Notes: a model not told the origin generated them from the sequence alone. Shown: positions 1 through 8,431, counted from the stretch's first letter. The stretch: DNA of 64,000 nucleotides from Microbacterium wangchenii (GCF_004564355.1 NZ_CP038266.1:2356001-2420000), one strand, 5' to 3'. Program-made: numbers and translations.

Positions 1-1004
1 GAGTTGCCGGGGTTGATGGCCGCGTCGGTCTGGATGACGGCGATGCTGATGGTCTCGTTCGACCCGGTCTGCTGCTGGCCCTGCCCGAAGTCGAAGAAGA
101 ACGGGCCTTCCTGGCCGGGCGCGGGCTCCCCGCCGTCTTCGCTCTCCGCGTCGTCGGGCACGGCGGCCGAGGCGACCGAGATGGAACGCTCGAGGGCGCT
201 GATGATTCCGGTGGTCACGGTGTTCGACAACCCCAGGGGCGCGCCCACCGCGACGGCCACGTCGCCGACGTTGAGCTTGTCGGAGTCGGCGAACTCGATC
301 GGCGTGAGGCCCTCGGCGTCCTGCAGCTGGATGACGGCGAGGTCGTAGATCGGGTCCACTCCGACGATCTCGGCGTCGTACACGCGGCCATCGGACGTCG
401 TGGCGGTGATGACCGGGTCGGCGGACTGCCCGTCGAGGGTCACGACGTGCGTGTTGGTGACGACGTGACCCTCGTCGTCCAGGATGACGCCGGAGCCGGT
501 GCCGCCGCCGTCACCGCTGGTCGCGCTGATGGTCACGACGCTCGGGACCACCTTCGCCGCGATGGCGGTGGTCAAGGTGGCGTCGTCGGGGTCGTTGATC
601 GTGATGGACTCGGGTCCGGCGACGGGCGTCGATTCGGACTCGCCGCCCCACAGGGCAGCGCCCGCGTAGCCGCCGCCGAGACCTGCCGCGCCGCCGACGA
701 GGGCCGCCGCCACGATGAGCCCGACGACCTTGCCCGCGCCGGACTTCTTCCGCGGCTCCTCCGGCGCGTCCGGGGACAGCGGCGTGGTGGGCTGGGTGGT
801 CTGAGCGGCGGGCCGGCCTGCGTAGGGGGGCTGCGGCGCGCCGTAAACCTGCGGGGGACGGGCGTAGGGGCCCTGGGGGTTCTGCGCCGTGGGCGCGGTC
901 CATCCGGCCGGTGCCTGCGGGGCGGCCTGCGGCGGGACGGGGCCCGGGTGCGGCGGTGCAGCCGGGACGTTCTCTTCGGGACGGTTGCCCTGGTTCTCGC
1001 TCAT
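1..1004 (-). CDS. HtrA/DegP-type trypsin-like serine protease, membrane-anchored (partial, 3' end outside window)
   Basis: S1C-type protease expected to degrade or refold misfolded proteins outside the membrane. The first ~85 residues form a Pro/Gln/Ala-rich segment, followed by a KK-flanked membrane helix (about 91-119) and the protease fold. The catalytic His lies in TNTHVV (H186) and the Asp in YDLAVIQ (D221). The window stops in the first two bases of the Ser codon of the NPGNS motif, so the end of the catalytic domain and any PDZ domain are not visible. The ATG is supported by AAGGAG six bases upstream. It is divergent from the aminotransferase gene across about 98 bp. The family call is firm; assignment to a specific HtrA paralogue is not possible. 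Confidence 0.9.
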   Translation of the reverse strand, partial: MSENQGNRPEENVPAAPPHPGPVPPQAAPQAPAGWTAPTAQNPQGPYARPPQVYGAPQPPYAGRPAAQTTQPTTPLSPDAPEEPRKKSGAGKVVGLIVAAALVGGAAGLGGGYAGAALWGGESESTPVAGPESITINDPDDATLTTAIAAKVVPSVVTISATSGDGGGTGSGVILDDEGHVVTNTHVVTLDGQSADPVITATTSDGRVYDAEIVGVDPIYDLAVIQLQDAEGLTPIEFADSDKLNVGDVAVAVGAPLGLSNTVTTGIISALERSISVASAAVPDDAESEDGGEPAPGQEGPFFFDFGQGQQQTGSNETISIAVIQTDAAINPGN

Positions 1005-1102
1005 GGGATGCTCCTTCTGCCAAGCACTTTCAGCGTGGCTCCGGTTGCTGTGGTTTTCCTATGCCGCGACCGGGATCAGACTATGCGACTAGCGTGAGGC
1101 GG

Positions 1103-2305
1103 ATGCGAGAGATTCCGGGCGCCTGGCGGCGAGCCGCCGAAGGCGCCGGCCTGCGGACACCGGACGGAACGACCGTCCCCACCATCTTCGCCGAGATGAG
1201 CGCGCTGGCGGCGCAAACCGGGGCAATCAACCTGGGACAGGGCTTCCCCGACGAGGACGGTCCTGCCCAGATCCTCGAGGCCGCCCGCGAGGCGATCGCC
1301 CGGGGCGTCAATCAGTACCCTCCGGGGCGCGGCTTCCCGGATCTGCGCCTCGCGATCGCGGAGCACCAGCAGCGGTTCTACGGCCTGCGCCCCGACCCCG
1401 AGCGCGACGTGCTCGTCACCGCCGGCGCGACCGAGGCGCTCGCGGCCACGCTCCTCGGCCTCGTGGACGGCCCCGGCGACGAGGTCGTGGTCTTCGAGCC
1501 GTTCTATGACTCCTACGCCGCGTGCGTCGCCCTCGCGGGCGCCCGGCTGGTCCCGGTGCCCTTGCGGTGGCCGGATTTCCAGCCCGACCTCGACGAACTC
1601 GCGGCGGCGGTGACCGATCGCACGCGCGTCATCCTGGTCAACGATCCGCACAACCCGACCGGATCGGTCTTCTCGCGCGAGGTCCTCGAGCGCATCGTCG
1701 AACTCGCCGAGCGCCACGACGCCGTGATCGTGACCGACGAGGTGTACGAGCATCTCGTCTTCTCCGGCCCGCACGTGCCCATCGCGACGCTTCCGGGCGC
1801 GTGGGAGCGGACGGTGTCGATCTCTTCGGCGGGCAAGACGTTCTCCGTCACGGGCTGGAAGATCGGATGGGTCACCGGTCCCGCCCCGCTGGTGTCCGCG
1901 GTGCTGGCGGTCAAGCAGTTCCTGACCTACGTCAACGGCAGTCCCTTCCAGCCCGCCATCGCCACGGGGCTGCGCCTGTCGGACGACTTCTTCCGGGGCA
2001 TCGCGCAGTCCCTGCGCGCCAAGCGGGATCTGCTGGGAGACGGACTGCGCGCGGCCGGTTTCGGCGTGACCGAGCCCGCCGGGTCGTACTTCACGGTGGC
2101 CGACGCCGAGCCCGTGGGAGCAGCGGATGCGGCGGAGTTCTGTCGCACGCTGCCGGAACGGGCGGGCGTGGTGGCCGTCCCGCTGCCGGCTTTCGCCACC
2201 GCGCCGCATCGCGACCGCTACCGCACGCTCGTGCGCTTCGCGGCGTGCAAGCGCGTGGAGGTGCTCCAGGACGCCGCATCCCAGCTGGCGGCGCTGCGCG
2301 CGTGA
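1103..2305 (+). CDS. Class I/II PLP-dependent aminotransferase (kynurenine/DapC-like subgroup)
   Basis: Fold-type I aminotransferase of 400 residues. NLGQGFPDEDGP (43-54) and NQYPPGRGFP (70-79) are typical of the kynurenine aminotransferase/Rv0858c-like subgroup. NDPHNPTG (180-187) binds the substrate carboxylate and cofactor, DEVY (212-215) holds the pyridine-contacting Asp, and K245 in SSAGKTFSVTGWK is the PLP lysine. Mycobacterial relatives have been annotated as N-succinyl-diaminopimelate aminotransferase, but kynurenine, methionine and glutamine transaminases share these motifs, so the substrate is open. A second, better DapC candidate lies at 46122-47228. An in-frame GTG at 1094 is an alternative start; neither has a strong ribosome binding site. 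Confidence 0.9.
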   Translation: MREIPGAWRRAAEGAGLRTPDGTTVPTIFAEMSALAAQTGAINLGQGFPDEDGPAQILEAAREAIARGVNQYPPGRGFPDLRLAIAEHQQRFYGLRPDPERDVLVTAGATEALAATLLGLVDGPGDEVVVFEPFYDSYAACVALAGARLVPVPLRWPDFQPDLDELAAAVTDRTRVILVNDPHNPTGSVFSREVLERIVELAERHDAVIVTDEVYEHLVFSGPHVPIATLPGAWERTVSISSAGKTFSVTGWKIGWVTGPAPLVSAVLAVKQFLTYVNGSPFQPAIATGLRLSDDFFRGIAQSLRAKRDLLGDGLRAAGFGVTEPAGSYFTVADAEPVGAADAAEFCRTLPERAGVVAVPLPAFATAPHRDRYRTLVRFAACKRVEVLQDAASQLAALRA

Positions 2306-2314
2306 CGGCGAGCG

Positions 2315-3121
2315 TCAGACCGGCACGACGCGGAACCGCCGCAGCTTCAGCGCCGGATTGACACGGCGCACGCGCCCGATCGCGTCGCGGTCGAGATGCG
2401 CGACGGCGACATCCGTGCCCGTCCCCACGCCGGCGATCACGACGCCCTGCGGGTCGACCACGAGGGAGTTGCCCACCCCGAGCGGCGGCGGGTGATCGGC
2501 GGCGGCCACGAAGAAGGTGTTCTCGATCGCCCGCGCCTGCAGGAGCGTGCGCCAGTGATGCTCCTTCAGCGGGCCGCGCACCCAATCGGCGGCCGTGAGC
2601 ACCACGTCGGCGCCGGCGTCGGCGAGCACGCGGGAGACCTCGGGGAATCGCAGGTCGTAGCAGGTCATGAGGGCGAACCTCATCCCGTCCACGACGAACG
2701 TCTCCGGGTCGGTGATCTCCCCCGGCTGCACCCAGTCCGATTCCCGCTGCCCGAAGGCGTCGTACAGGTGCAGTTTGCGGTAGGTGGCCAGCACGCCGGT
2801 GCCGTCGACGGCCACGACGGTGTTGCGCACACGTGCGCCGTCATCCGCCCGCTCCAGGAGCCCGGCCGCGATGGTGAGGCCGTGGGTCCGGGCCAGCCCG
2901 ACGAGGGCCGAGACGAACGGTCCGTCCACGGTCTCGGCGTTGTCGGCGAGGGAGGCGTCGAAGGGATCGATGAAGTAGCTGGAGTACTCGGGGAAGAGCA
3001 CCACACGCGCCCCGCGCGCGGCCGCACGCCCCGCGAGGGTGCCGATGGCCTCCAGGTTCGACGCGACGGATGCGGCGGGGGCGAACTGTGCGACGGCGAG
3101 GCCGATCGATTCTGCACTCAT
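2315..3121 (-). CDS. Carbon-nitrogen hydrolase (nitrilase superfamily amidase)
   Basis: Nitrilase-superfamily enzyme of 268 residues that hydrolyses a non-peptide C-N bond, probably of a small amide. The catalytic triad is visible: Glu in FPEYSS (E45), Lys in YRKLHLYD (K116) and Cys in MTCYDLRFPE (C154), with the second Glu of the family after DLRFP. Its length is normal for a single-domain member. The start ATG overlaps the stop of the upstream membrane-protein gene (ATGA at 3118-3121), so the two are probably translationally coupled. It ends 9 bp from the convergent aminotransferase. Omega-amidase or formamide-type activities are possible; substrate cannot be read from sequence. Confidence 0.92.
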   Translation of the reverse strand: MSAESIGLAVAQFAPAASVASNLEAIGTLAGRAAARGARVVLFPEYSSYFIDPFDASLADNAETVDGPFVSALVGLARTHGLTIAAGLLERADDGARVRNTVVAVDGTGVLATYRKLHLYDAFGQRESDWVQPGEITDPETFVVDGMRFALMTCYDLRFPEVSRVLADAGADVVLTAADWVRGPLKEHHWRTLLQARAIENTFFVAAADHPPPLGVGNSLVVDPQGVVIAGVGTGTDVAVAHLDRDAIGRVRRVNPALKLRRFRVVPV

Positions 3122-3627
3122 GCGTCTCCTCCCGTGTGCCGGACGCGGATGGTCACGGGCATCACCACCCACAGTACGAGGATGAGCGCCGCCAGCGAAC
3201 CCGCAGCCACCGCGGCGAGGGGCCACCCCACCACCACGTCGAAGACGAACGCCACGACGCCGGCCAGCAGGAGCGACACCGTCAGCAGCGCCGACAGCAG
3301 CGCCACGTGCCCGTACCGCACGACGGAACCCTTCGCGCGCTGGCGGAAGAGCACGCGATGCAGGGCGACGGGGGCGAGGGCGACGATGGCGCTGACCGCC
3401 GAGATGACCACGAGCGCCAGGTAGAACGCGCGCTGCCCGTCGTCCAGGTCGGCGAAGGCGGGCTGGAAGGCGAGGGCCAGCAGGAACCCGGTCAGGATCT
3501 GCGTGCCCGTCTGCAGGACGCGCAGCTCCTGCAGCACCTCGTTCCAATTGCGGTCGGCGCGCTCGGCGGCCGTCTCGTCACGACCGTCGGAGGTGTCGTT
3601 ACGCGGCTGCGCCGGGTCGGTGTGCAT
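3118..3627 (-). CDS. DUF6328-like four-helix membrane protein
   Basis: A 169-residue integral membrane protein of unknown function. A hydrophilic N-terminus (residues 1-30, rich in Asp/Arg) is followed by four hydrophobic stretches. The first contains TGTQILTGFLLALAFQPAF, and two further pairs of helices are separated by a basic loop (HRVLFRQRAKG). This resembles the actinobacterial DUF6328 family. The start at MHTDPAQ was chosen because the upstream extension runs through the tRNA gene. It overlaps the amidohydrolase gene by 4 bp and is the promoter-proximal gene of that pair. No function is inferred. Confidence 0.8.
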   Translation of the reverse strand: MHTDPAQPRNDTSDGRDETAAERADRNWNEVLQELRVLQTGTQILTGFLLALAFQPAFADLDDGQRAFYLALVVISAVSAIVALAPVALHRVLFRQRAKGSVVRYGHVALLSALLTVSLLLAGVVAFVFDVVVGWPLAAVAAGSLAALILVLWVVMPVTIRVRHTGGDA

Positions 3628-3675
3628 TCGGGCATCTTGGCGAGGCGCCCGGATGATGGCAACCCCCTGGCTGGC

Positions 3676-3704
3676 GTGAAGTGGTCGTCGGGGCGTGCTA
3701 AGCT
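3676..3704 (+). promoter_or_regulatory. Possible promoter of the initiator tRNA gene
   Basis: GTGAAG at 3676-3681 and TAAGCT at 3699-3704 are separated by 17 bp. A start site about 7 bases downstream would fall just before the tRNA 5' end at 3716. Both boxes match the sigma-70-type consensus only partly, so this is a weak proposal. Confidence 0.35.
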
Positions 3705-3715
3705 GAATCTCGTGC

Positions 3716-3789
3716 CGCGGGGTGGAGCAGTTCGGTAGCTCGCTGGGCTCATAACCCAGAGGTCGCAGGTTCAAATCCTGTCCCCGCAA
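3716..3789 (+). tRNA. Initiator tRNA-fMet (anticodon CAT)
   Basis: The sequence folds as a cloverleaf of 74 bases with anticodon CAT at 3750-3752. Two hallmarks identify it as the initiator rather than elongator tRNA: an unpaired C1-A72 (3716 and 3788) at the top of the acceptor stem, and three consecutive G-C pairs (3745-3747 with 3755-3757) in the anticodon stem. The T loop is TTCAAAT. The 3' CCA is not encoded (3790 is C, followed by GA), so it must be added by nucleotidyltransferase. Confidence 0.97.
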
Positions 3790-3796
3790 CGAAAAA

Positions 3797-3830
3797 GAGA
3801 AAAGGCGCCCCGCACGGGGCGCCTTTTCTC
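3797..3830. terminator. Bidirectional hairpin terminator between tRNA-fMet and the marR-type gene
   Basis: A perfect 15-bp stem (3797-3811 with 3816-3830) closes a GCAC loop. The outer arms are A-rich on the left and T-rich on the right (AAAA/TTTT inside a GAG/CTC end). It sits 7 bases after the tRNA and 29 bases beyond the stop of the convergent regulator gene, so it can end transcription from both sides. Confidence 0.85.
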
Positions 3831-3859
3831 GTTCCAGGATGATCCACCGCCGACGCGGC

Positions 3860-4330
3860 TCAGCGCGGGTCGACCGCCTCGGCCAGTTCGCCCAGGAACC
3901 GGGCGATCACGCCGAGCTCCTCGTCGGTGTACTCCTCCGCGACGGCGGTCATCGAGGCCAGGTGCGCTCCGAAATGCGTGAAGAACTCGCGCCTCGTGCG
4001 GTCGGTCAGCACCACCACGCGCGCACGCCGGTCGTGCGGATGCGGACGACGCTCGAGGTGCCCCGTCGCCGACAGCCGATCGAGCAGCTTCGTGGTGGAC
4101 GCCGTCGAGATGCGCAGATGGCGCGCGACGTCGTGCGGACTCACCGTCTCCCCGCGCTGCTCCCGGACGATCAGCATCCGGAGGGCGGCCAGGTCGGTGT
4201 TGTTCATGTCCATGTCGCCCTTCATGCCGCTGTGCATGCGGTCCATGGCGTCGCTGAACGCACGCACGGCGAACAGCGTCTCGGTGATCGACTCCCGTCT
4301 TGTGCCGGGGGCCGAAGCGGCGTATGACAT
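3860..4330 (-). CDS. MarR-family transcriptional regulator (CrtR-like)
   Basis: A 156-residue winged-helix protein of the MarR family. A helical N-terminal dimerisation part is followed by the HTH (VARHLRISTASTTKLLDRL) and the wing with the characteristic RRPHPHDRRARVVVLT (DxRxxxxxLT) motif. It is divergent from the carotenoid operon, the arrangement of crtR in Corynebacterium glutamicum, whose product represses the crt operon and is relieved by geranylgeranyl-PP. By analogy it is probably the local repressor of idi-crt and of itself. GGAGGAGG lies 7 bases before the ATG. The ligand is inferred, not visible. Confidence 0.9.
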   Translation of the reverse strand: MSYAASAPGTRRESITETLFAVRAFSDAMDRMHSGMKGDMDMNNTDLAALRMLIVREQRGETVSPHDVARHLRISTASTTKLLDRLSATGHLERRPHPHDRRARVVVLTDRTRREFFTHFGAHLASMTAVAEEYTDEELGVIARFLGELAEAVDPR

Positions 4331-4331
4331 G

Positions 4332-4361
4332 TGGACACCTCCTCCCTCACCTATGTATAGT
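4332..4361 (+). promoter_or_regulatory. Candidate promoter of the idi-crt operon
   Basis: TGGACA at 4332-4337 and TATAGT at 4356-4361 are separated by 18 bp, each one base off the sigma-70-type consensus. Transcription would begin near 4368, just upstream of the inverted repeat at 4373-4387, giving a leader of about 35 bases before the idi ATG. Its -35 lies right next to the start codon of the divergent regulator. Confidence 0.6.
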
Positions 4362-4382
4362 CGACCACAATCGCTAGCTAAA
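4354..4382 (-). promoter_or_regulatory. Candidate promoter of the marR-type gene
   Basis: On the minus strand TTTAGC (4382-4377) and TATACA (4359-4354) are separated by 17 bp. Its -10 shares bases 4356-4359 with the -10 of the oppositely directed crt promoter, and its -35 lies inside the 4373-4387 inverted repeat. A repressor on that repeat would therefore cover this -35, implying autoregulation. Confidence 0.5.
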
Positions 4383-4387
4383 CTAGC
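4373..4387. promoter_or_regulatory. Putative operator: inverted repeat GCTAG-N5-CTAGC
   Basis: A perfect 5-bp inverted repeat around a CTAAA spacer lies just downstream of the predicted crt start site and across the -35 of the regulator gene. Size and placement fit a MarR-family dimer site. It is the only clear dyad in the 72-bp intergenic region. Confidence 0.55.
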
Positions 4388-4402
4388 AAATAGGAGGCGC
4401 TA

Positions 4403-4954
4403 ATGATCGAGACCGAGTACGTCGTCCTTCTCGATGATGACGGCCGCGAGATCGGAACGGCGCCCAAGAGCAGCGTGCACGGTACGGATACCGCCCTTCA
4501 TCTGGCATTCTCCTGTCATGTGGTCAACGACGCGGGGCAGGTTCTCGTGACCCGCCGGGCCCTGGGCAAGACCGCATGGCCGGGAGTGTGGAGCAACTCG
4601 TTCTGCGGACACCCCCGTCCTGCTGAGCCCGTGATCTCCGCGGTCCGGCGGCGGGCGTCGCATGAACTGGGGCTGACGCTGGACGACATCGAACTCGCCC
4701 TCCCGCTCTTCCGCTACCGGGCGACCGACGCGAACGGCATCGTCGAGCACGAGATCTGCCCGGTGTACACCGCGCGTACGACGGACGACCCCGAACTCAA
4801 CCCGCTCGAGGTCGTCGATGCCGAATGGGTCGACCCCGCCGATCTGGCCACCGCTCTGAGTGCCACGCCGTGGGCCTTCAGCCCGTGGCTGGTGCTGCAG
4901 GCCGAGCAGCTGCGCCTGTTCGGTGCGCCACGTGAACGGCGCCGCGCCTCATGA
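4403..4954 (+). CDS. idi: Isopentenyl-diphosphate delta-isomerase, type I
   Basis: Interconverts IPP and DMAPP, supplying the allylic primer for carotenoid synthesis in the cytosol. The 183-residue Nudix-fold protein carries the active-site Cys in NSFCGHP (C68) and the acidic metal/catalytic motif GIVEHEICPV (E115, E117). It is the first gene of the operon. AGGAGG at 4392-4397 precedes the ATG by 5 bases, the best ribosome binding site in the cluster. Its stop overlaps the crtE start (ATGA). Its position behind a regulated promoter suggests precursor supply is co-controlled with pigment formation. Confidence 0.96.
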   Translation: MIETEYVVLLDDDGREIGTAPKSSVHGTDTALHLAFSCHVVNDAGQVLVTRRALGKTAWPGVWSNSFCGHPRPAEPVISAVRRRASHELGLTLDDIELALPLFRYRATDANGIVEHEICPVYTARTTDDPELNPLEVVDAEWVDPADLATALSATPWAFSPWLVLQAEQLRLFGAPRERRRAS

Positions 4955-6018
4955 TCACCCTCGCCTCGGCCCCGGCCACGCGTGAGGCGATCGACACGGC
5001 CATCGATGCGGCGCTGCAGCGTCTGCGGACCCGTATGACGCCGATGAACGGCTCGGCAGACGCGCTGGGCGCTGCCATCCAGCGCGCCGCCGGCGGGGGC
5101 AAGCGCTTCCGCCCGACGCTCGTGGTGGCCGCGTACGAGACCCTGGGTGCTCGTCGCGATCCGTCGGCGGTGTACTCCGTGGCGGCGGCGTTCGAGCTGC
5201 TGCACTCCGCGTTCGTCGTCCACGACGACGTCATCGACCACGACACGCACCGTCGCGGCGTGCTGAACATCGGCGGCGAGTTCCGCGAGCGCGCGCGCGT
5301 GCGAGGGGCGGATGCGTCGGGGGCCGCGCTGCTCGGTGACGCCGCCGGCATCCTGGCCGGCGATCTCCTCCTGCACGAGGCCGTCCGCCTCGTCGCCCTC
5401 GCCGACGTCGCCCCCGACGTGCGAGCCGATCTCCTGGCCCTGCTGGAGGACGCCGTGGTCATCTCGGCCGTCGGGGAGCTCGCCGACGTGGAGAACGCCG
5501 TCGTCTCGGACTCCGTCGTCGCCGCCGAGGCCATCCTGCTGGCCACCGCCAACAAGACGGCGGTCTATTCGTTCTCGGCCCCACTGGAGGCCGGTGCCGT
5601 CCTGGCCGGCGCGCGGCCGGAAGTCCGCCTCGCCCTCCGCTCCTTCGGTCACCGCCTGGGTCTGGCCTACCAGCTCGTGGACGACCTCATCGGCGCCTTC
5701 GGGCCGGCCGAGCTCGCCGGCAAGGCCGCCGGCGGCGACCTCCGCGAGGCCAAGCGCACACCGCTGATCGCGCTGGCCCGCGAGAGCGAGCAGTGGCCGC
5801 AGGTCAGCGATGCGCTGGCCCAGGCCCACACCGGCCCCGTGGCCGTCCGCGCCGCGCAGCGAGCCCTCGCGGCATCCGGTGCGCGACAGCGCATGGAGCT
5901 CCTCGTCGGCGAGACCCTCGACGAGGCGTGCGGACTCGTGGACGGCTCCGTCCTGCCCGAGGCGGGCCGCGTGATGCTGCTCGACCTCGTCGAGGCCGTC
6001 CGGGAGCGCGTCCCGTGA
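4951..6018 (+). CDS. crtE: Geranylgeranyl diphosphate synthase
   Basis: Trans-prenyltransferase of 355 residues that extends DMAPP/FPP with IPP to GGPP. The first Asp-rich motif is DDVID (92-96) in VVHDDVIDHD. The second is DDLIG (244-248), ending in Gly rather than the canonical Asp, a variant I recall from other actinobacterial polyprenyl synthases. GGGKRFRP (48-55) binds IPP. It overlaps idi by 4 bp (ATGA) and crtB by 4 bp (GTGA), so expression is probably coupled. GGPP is also the ligand known to release CrtR in Corynebacterium, which would give feed-forward control here. Confidence 0.95.
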   Translation: MITLASAPATREAIDTAIDAALQRLRTRMTPMNGSADALGAAIQRAAGGGKRFRPTLVVAAYETLGARRDPSAVYSVAAAFELLHSAFVVHDDVIDHDTHRRGVLNIGGEFRERARVRGADASGAALLGDAAGILAGDLLLHEAVRLVALADVAPDVRADLLALLEDAVVISAVGELADVENAVVSDSVVAAEAILLATANKTAVYSFSAPLEAGAVLAGARPEVRLALRSFGHRLGLAYQLVDDLIGAFGPAELAGKAAGGDLREAKRTPLIALARESEQWPQVSDALAQAHTGPVAVRAAQRALAASGARQRMELLVGETLDEACGLVDGSVLPEAGRVMLLDLVEAVRERVP

Positions 6019-6884
6019 GCCACGCCCCCACCGGTCTCGCCCTCTACGACCGCACCGCGCAGGATGCCGCCGCCGCCGTCATCGCCGGCTACTCGACGTC
6101 GTTCGCCCTGGCGTGCCGCCTGCTCGGCTCCCGCCCGCGGCCGCACGTGCGCAACGTGTACGCGCTCGTGCGGGTGGCCGACGAGGTGGTCGACGGCCCC
6201 GCCGCCGACGCGGGTCTCAGCCCGGCGAGCGAGCGCGAGGTGCTCGACGGCCTCGAACGGGAGACCCTGGCGGCCATCGAGCGCGGCTTCAGCGCGAATC
6301 TCGTCGTCCATGCCTTCGCCCGCACCGCCCGCGAGTGCGGGATCGGAGCGGACCTGGTCGCGCCCTTCTTCGCGTCGATGCGCACCGACATCGACACCAC
6401 GGCGCACGACGCGGGGTCGCACGACGCCTACGTGTACGGCTCCGCGGAGGTCGTCGGCCTGATGTGCCTGCAGGTGTTCCTCAACGCCGGCTCCGCCCGC
6501 CCCTCCCCCGCACCCGGCGAGCTCGTGGACGGCGCCCGGCGCCTGGGAGCGGCGTTCCAGGACGTCAACTTCCTGCGCGACCTCGACGACGATGCCGGCA
6601 GGCTCGGGCGCGACTACCTCGCGGGTGCGGCCGCCGGCGCGCGACGCGTCGCCGTGCTCGACCGCATCGACGCCGACCTCGCCGCGGCGGCCGCCGTGAT
6701 CCCTCGCCTGCCGAGCGATTGCCGCCGGGCGGTGAGCGCCGCTCACGACCTCTTCGCCGAGCTGTCGCGGCGCCTCCGCCGGTCTCCGGAGGGCGCCGGG
6801 CGGGTCCGCGTCCCCGACGCCGTGAAGGCCGCCCTCGCACTGCGGGCCGCCGCGACGGCACGGCCCAGGGAGGTCCGCCGATGA
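6015..6884 (+). CDS. crtB: Phytoene synthase
   Basis: Condenses two GGPP head-to-head into 15-cis-phytoene. The 289-residue squalene/phytoene synthase fold shows the first substrate-Mg site in VRVADEVVDGP (D56-D60) and the second in QDVNFLRDLDDD (182-193). A GTG start at 6015 overlapping the crtE stop was chosen because it gives normal family length and the usual N-terminus with the YSTSFALA motif (26-33). The stop overlaps the crtI start (ATGA). Confidence 0.95.
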   Translation: MSHAPTGLALYDRTAQDAAAAVIAGYSTSFALACRLLGSRPRPHVRNVYALVRVADEVVDGPAADAGLSPASEREVLDGLERETLAAIERGFSANLVVHAFARTARECGIGADLVAPFFASMRTDIDTTAHDAGSHDAYVYGSAEVVGLMCLQVFLNAGSARPSPAPGELVDGARRLGAAFQDVNFLRDLDDDAGRLGRDYLAGAAAGARRVAVLDRIDADLAAAAAVIPRLPSDCRRAVSAAHDLFAELSRRLRRSPEGAGRVRVPDAVKAALALRAAATARPREVRR

Positions 6885-8431
6885 CCCGCACCGTGATCGT
6901 GGGCGGCGGCATCGCGGGCCTGGCCACCGCGGCGCTGCTCGCCGCTGAAGGCCATGACGTCACCGTCTGCGAGGAGCTGAACGAGGTCGGCGGCCGGGCC
7001 GGGTCGTGGGAGCGCGACGGCTTCCGCTTCGACACCGGCCCCAGCTGGTACCTCATGCCCGAGGTGTTCGACCACTTCTTCGCGCTGCTGGGCACGAGCG
7101 CGGCCGAGCAGCTGGACCTCGTGCCGCTGAAGCCCGCCTACCGCGTGTTCGGCCCGCAGGGCACCGACCCGCTGGATGTGGTCTCGGGCCGCGCGGAGGC
7201 CACGGCCCTGTTCGAGTCGATCGAGCCGGGGGCCGGTGCACGGCTAGACACCTACCTCGAGTCCGCCGCCGACGCGTACGAGCTCTCCGTGACGCGCTTC
7301 CTCTACGACCCGTACACGACGACCGCAGGCCTGCGGGATCCCGCTCTGCTGCGCCGTCTCCCGCGGCTGCTGCCGCTGCTCACCCGCACGCTGGCCGACC
7401 ACGTCGAGGCGCGCTTCACCGACACGCGCCTGCGGCAGATCCTCGAGTACCCCGCGGTGTTCCTGGGCGGATCGCCCTACGGCGTGCCGAGCCTGTACCA
7501 CCTGATGAGCCACCTGGACATGAACGACGGCGTCCTGTACCCGCGCGGGGGCTTCACGGAGGTGATCGCCGCGATCGCACGGCTCGCCCGCGAGCGCGGA
7601 GCCGACGTGCGCACCGGCGCCCCCGTCGAGGAGATCCTCGTCTCCGACGGGGCGACCCGCGGCGTGCGGCTGCGCGGCGGCGAGATCGTCCCGGCCGACG
7701 TGGTGGTCTCCACCGCCGATCTACACCACACCGAGACGCAGCTGCTGACGCAGGCCTCGGACCGCACGTATCCGGAGAAGTGGTGGGAGCGGCGCACCCC
7801 GAGTCCGGGCGCCCTGCTCGTGCTGCTCGGGGTGCGCGGGGGCCTGCCGCAGCTCGCCCACCACTCGCTGCTGTTCGCCCCGAAGTGGCGGGAGAACTTC
7901 GAGTCGATCTTCGGCCCGGATGCGCGCATCCCCTCGCCGGCGTCGCTGTACGTGTGCCGACCCAGCGCGACCGATGACACCGTGGCGCCGGAGGGGTACG
8001 AGAACGTGTTCGTGCTCGTCCCGATGCCCGCCGACCCGAGCCTCGGACGCGGCGGCGTGGACGGTGCCGGCGACGCCGCGATCGAAGCCGCCGCCGACGA
8101 GGTCATCGGCCAGATCGCGCAGTGGTGCGACATCCCCGATCTCGCCGATCGCATCGTCGTACGCCGCACGATCGCGCCCGGCGACTTCGCCGCCGACCTG
8201 CACTCGTGGCGCGGCAACGCCCTGGGACTCGCGCACACGCTGCGCCAGAGCGCCGTGTTCCGCCCGCGCAACGCGTCCCGGCGCGTGCGCGACCTCTACT
8301 ACGCGGGCACGTCCGCGCTGCCGGGCATCGGCCTGCCGATGTGCCTCATCTCCGCCGAGCTCGTCCTGAAGCGGCTCCGCGGCGACGCCTCACCGGGGCC
8401 GGTCGCCGAGCCCGCGCGCGCGGCGGTGTGA
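6881..8431 (+). CDS. crtI: Phytoene desaturase (lycopene-forming)
   Basis: FAD-dependent desaturase of 516 residues converting phytoene to lycopene in four steps. The dinucleotide-binding motif is VGGGIAGLATA (6-16), and the bacterial carotenoid desaturase C-terminal signature is present (YYAGTSALPGIGLPM, near residue 475). GRAGSWERDGFRFDTGPS (38-55) is the conserved second FAD/substrate segment. The start at 6881 overlaps the crtB stop; a much longer upstream reading frame in the same phase only shadows crtB. One base separates its stop from the next GTG. Confidence 0.95.
   Translation: MTRTVIVGGGIAGLATAALLAAEGHDVTVCEELNEVGGRAGSWERDGFRFDTGPSWYLMPEVFDHFFALLGTSAAEQLDLVPLKPAYRVFGPQGTDPLDVVSGRAEATALFESIEPGAGARLDTYLESAADAYELSVTRFLYDPYTTTAGLRDPALLRRLPRLLPLLTRTLADHVEARFTDTRLRQILEYPAVFLGGSPYGVPSLYHLMSHLDMNDGVLYPRGGFTEVIAAIARLARERGADVRTGAPVEEILVSDGATRGVRLRGGEIVPADVVVSTADLHHTETQLLTQASDRTYPEKWWERRTPSPGALLVLLGVRGGLPQLAHHSLLFAPKWRENFESIFGPDARIPSPASLYVCRPSATDDTVAPEGYENVFVLVPMPADPSLGRGGVDGAGDAAIEAAADEVIGQIAQWCDIPDLADRIVVRRTIAPGDFAADLHSWRGNALGLAHTLRQSAVFRPRNASRRVRDLYYAGTSALPGIGLPMCLISAELVLKRLRGDASPGPVAEPARAAV

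Noticed and set aside
3070..3738. Plus-strand frame running into the tRNA gene
   Set aside because: Antisense to the amidohydrolase/membrane-protein genes and continues into the tRNA.
6113..6880. 256-codon upstream extension of crtI
   Set aside because: It shadows crtB; the ATGA overlap at 6881 starts exactly at the FAD-binding fold.
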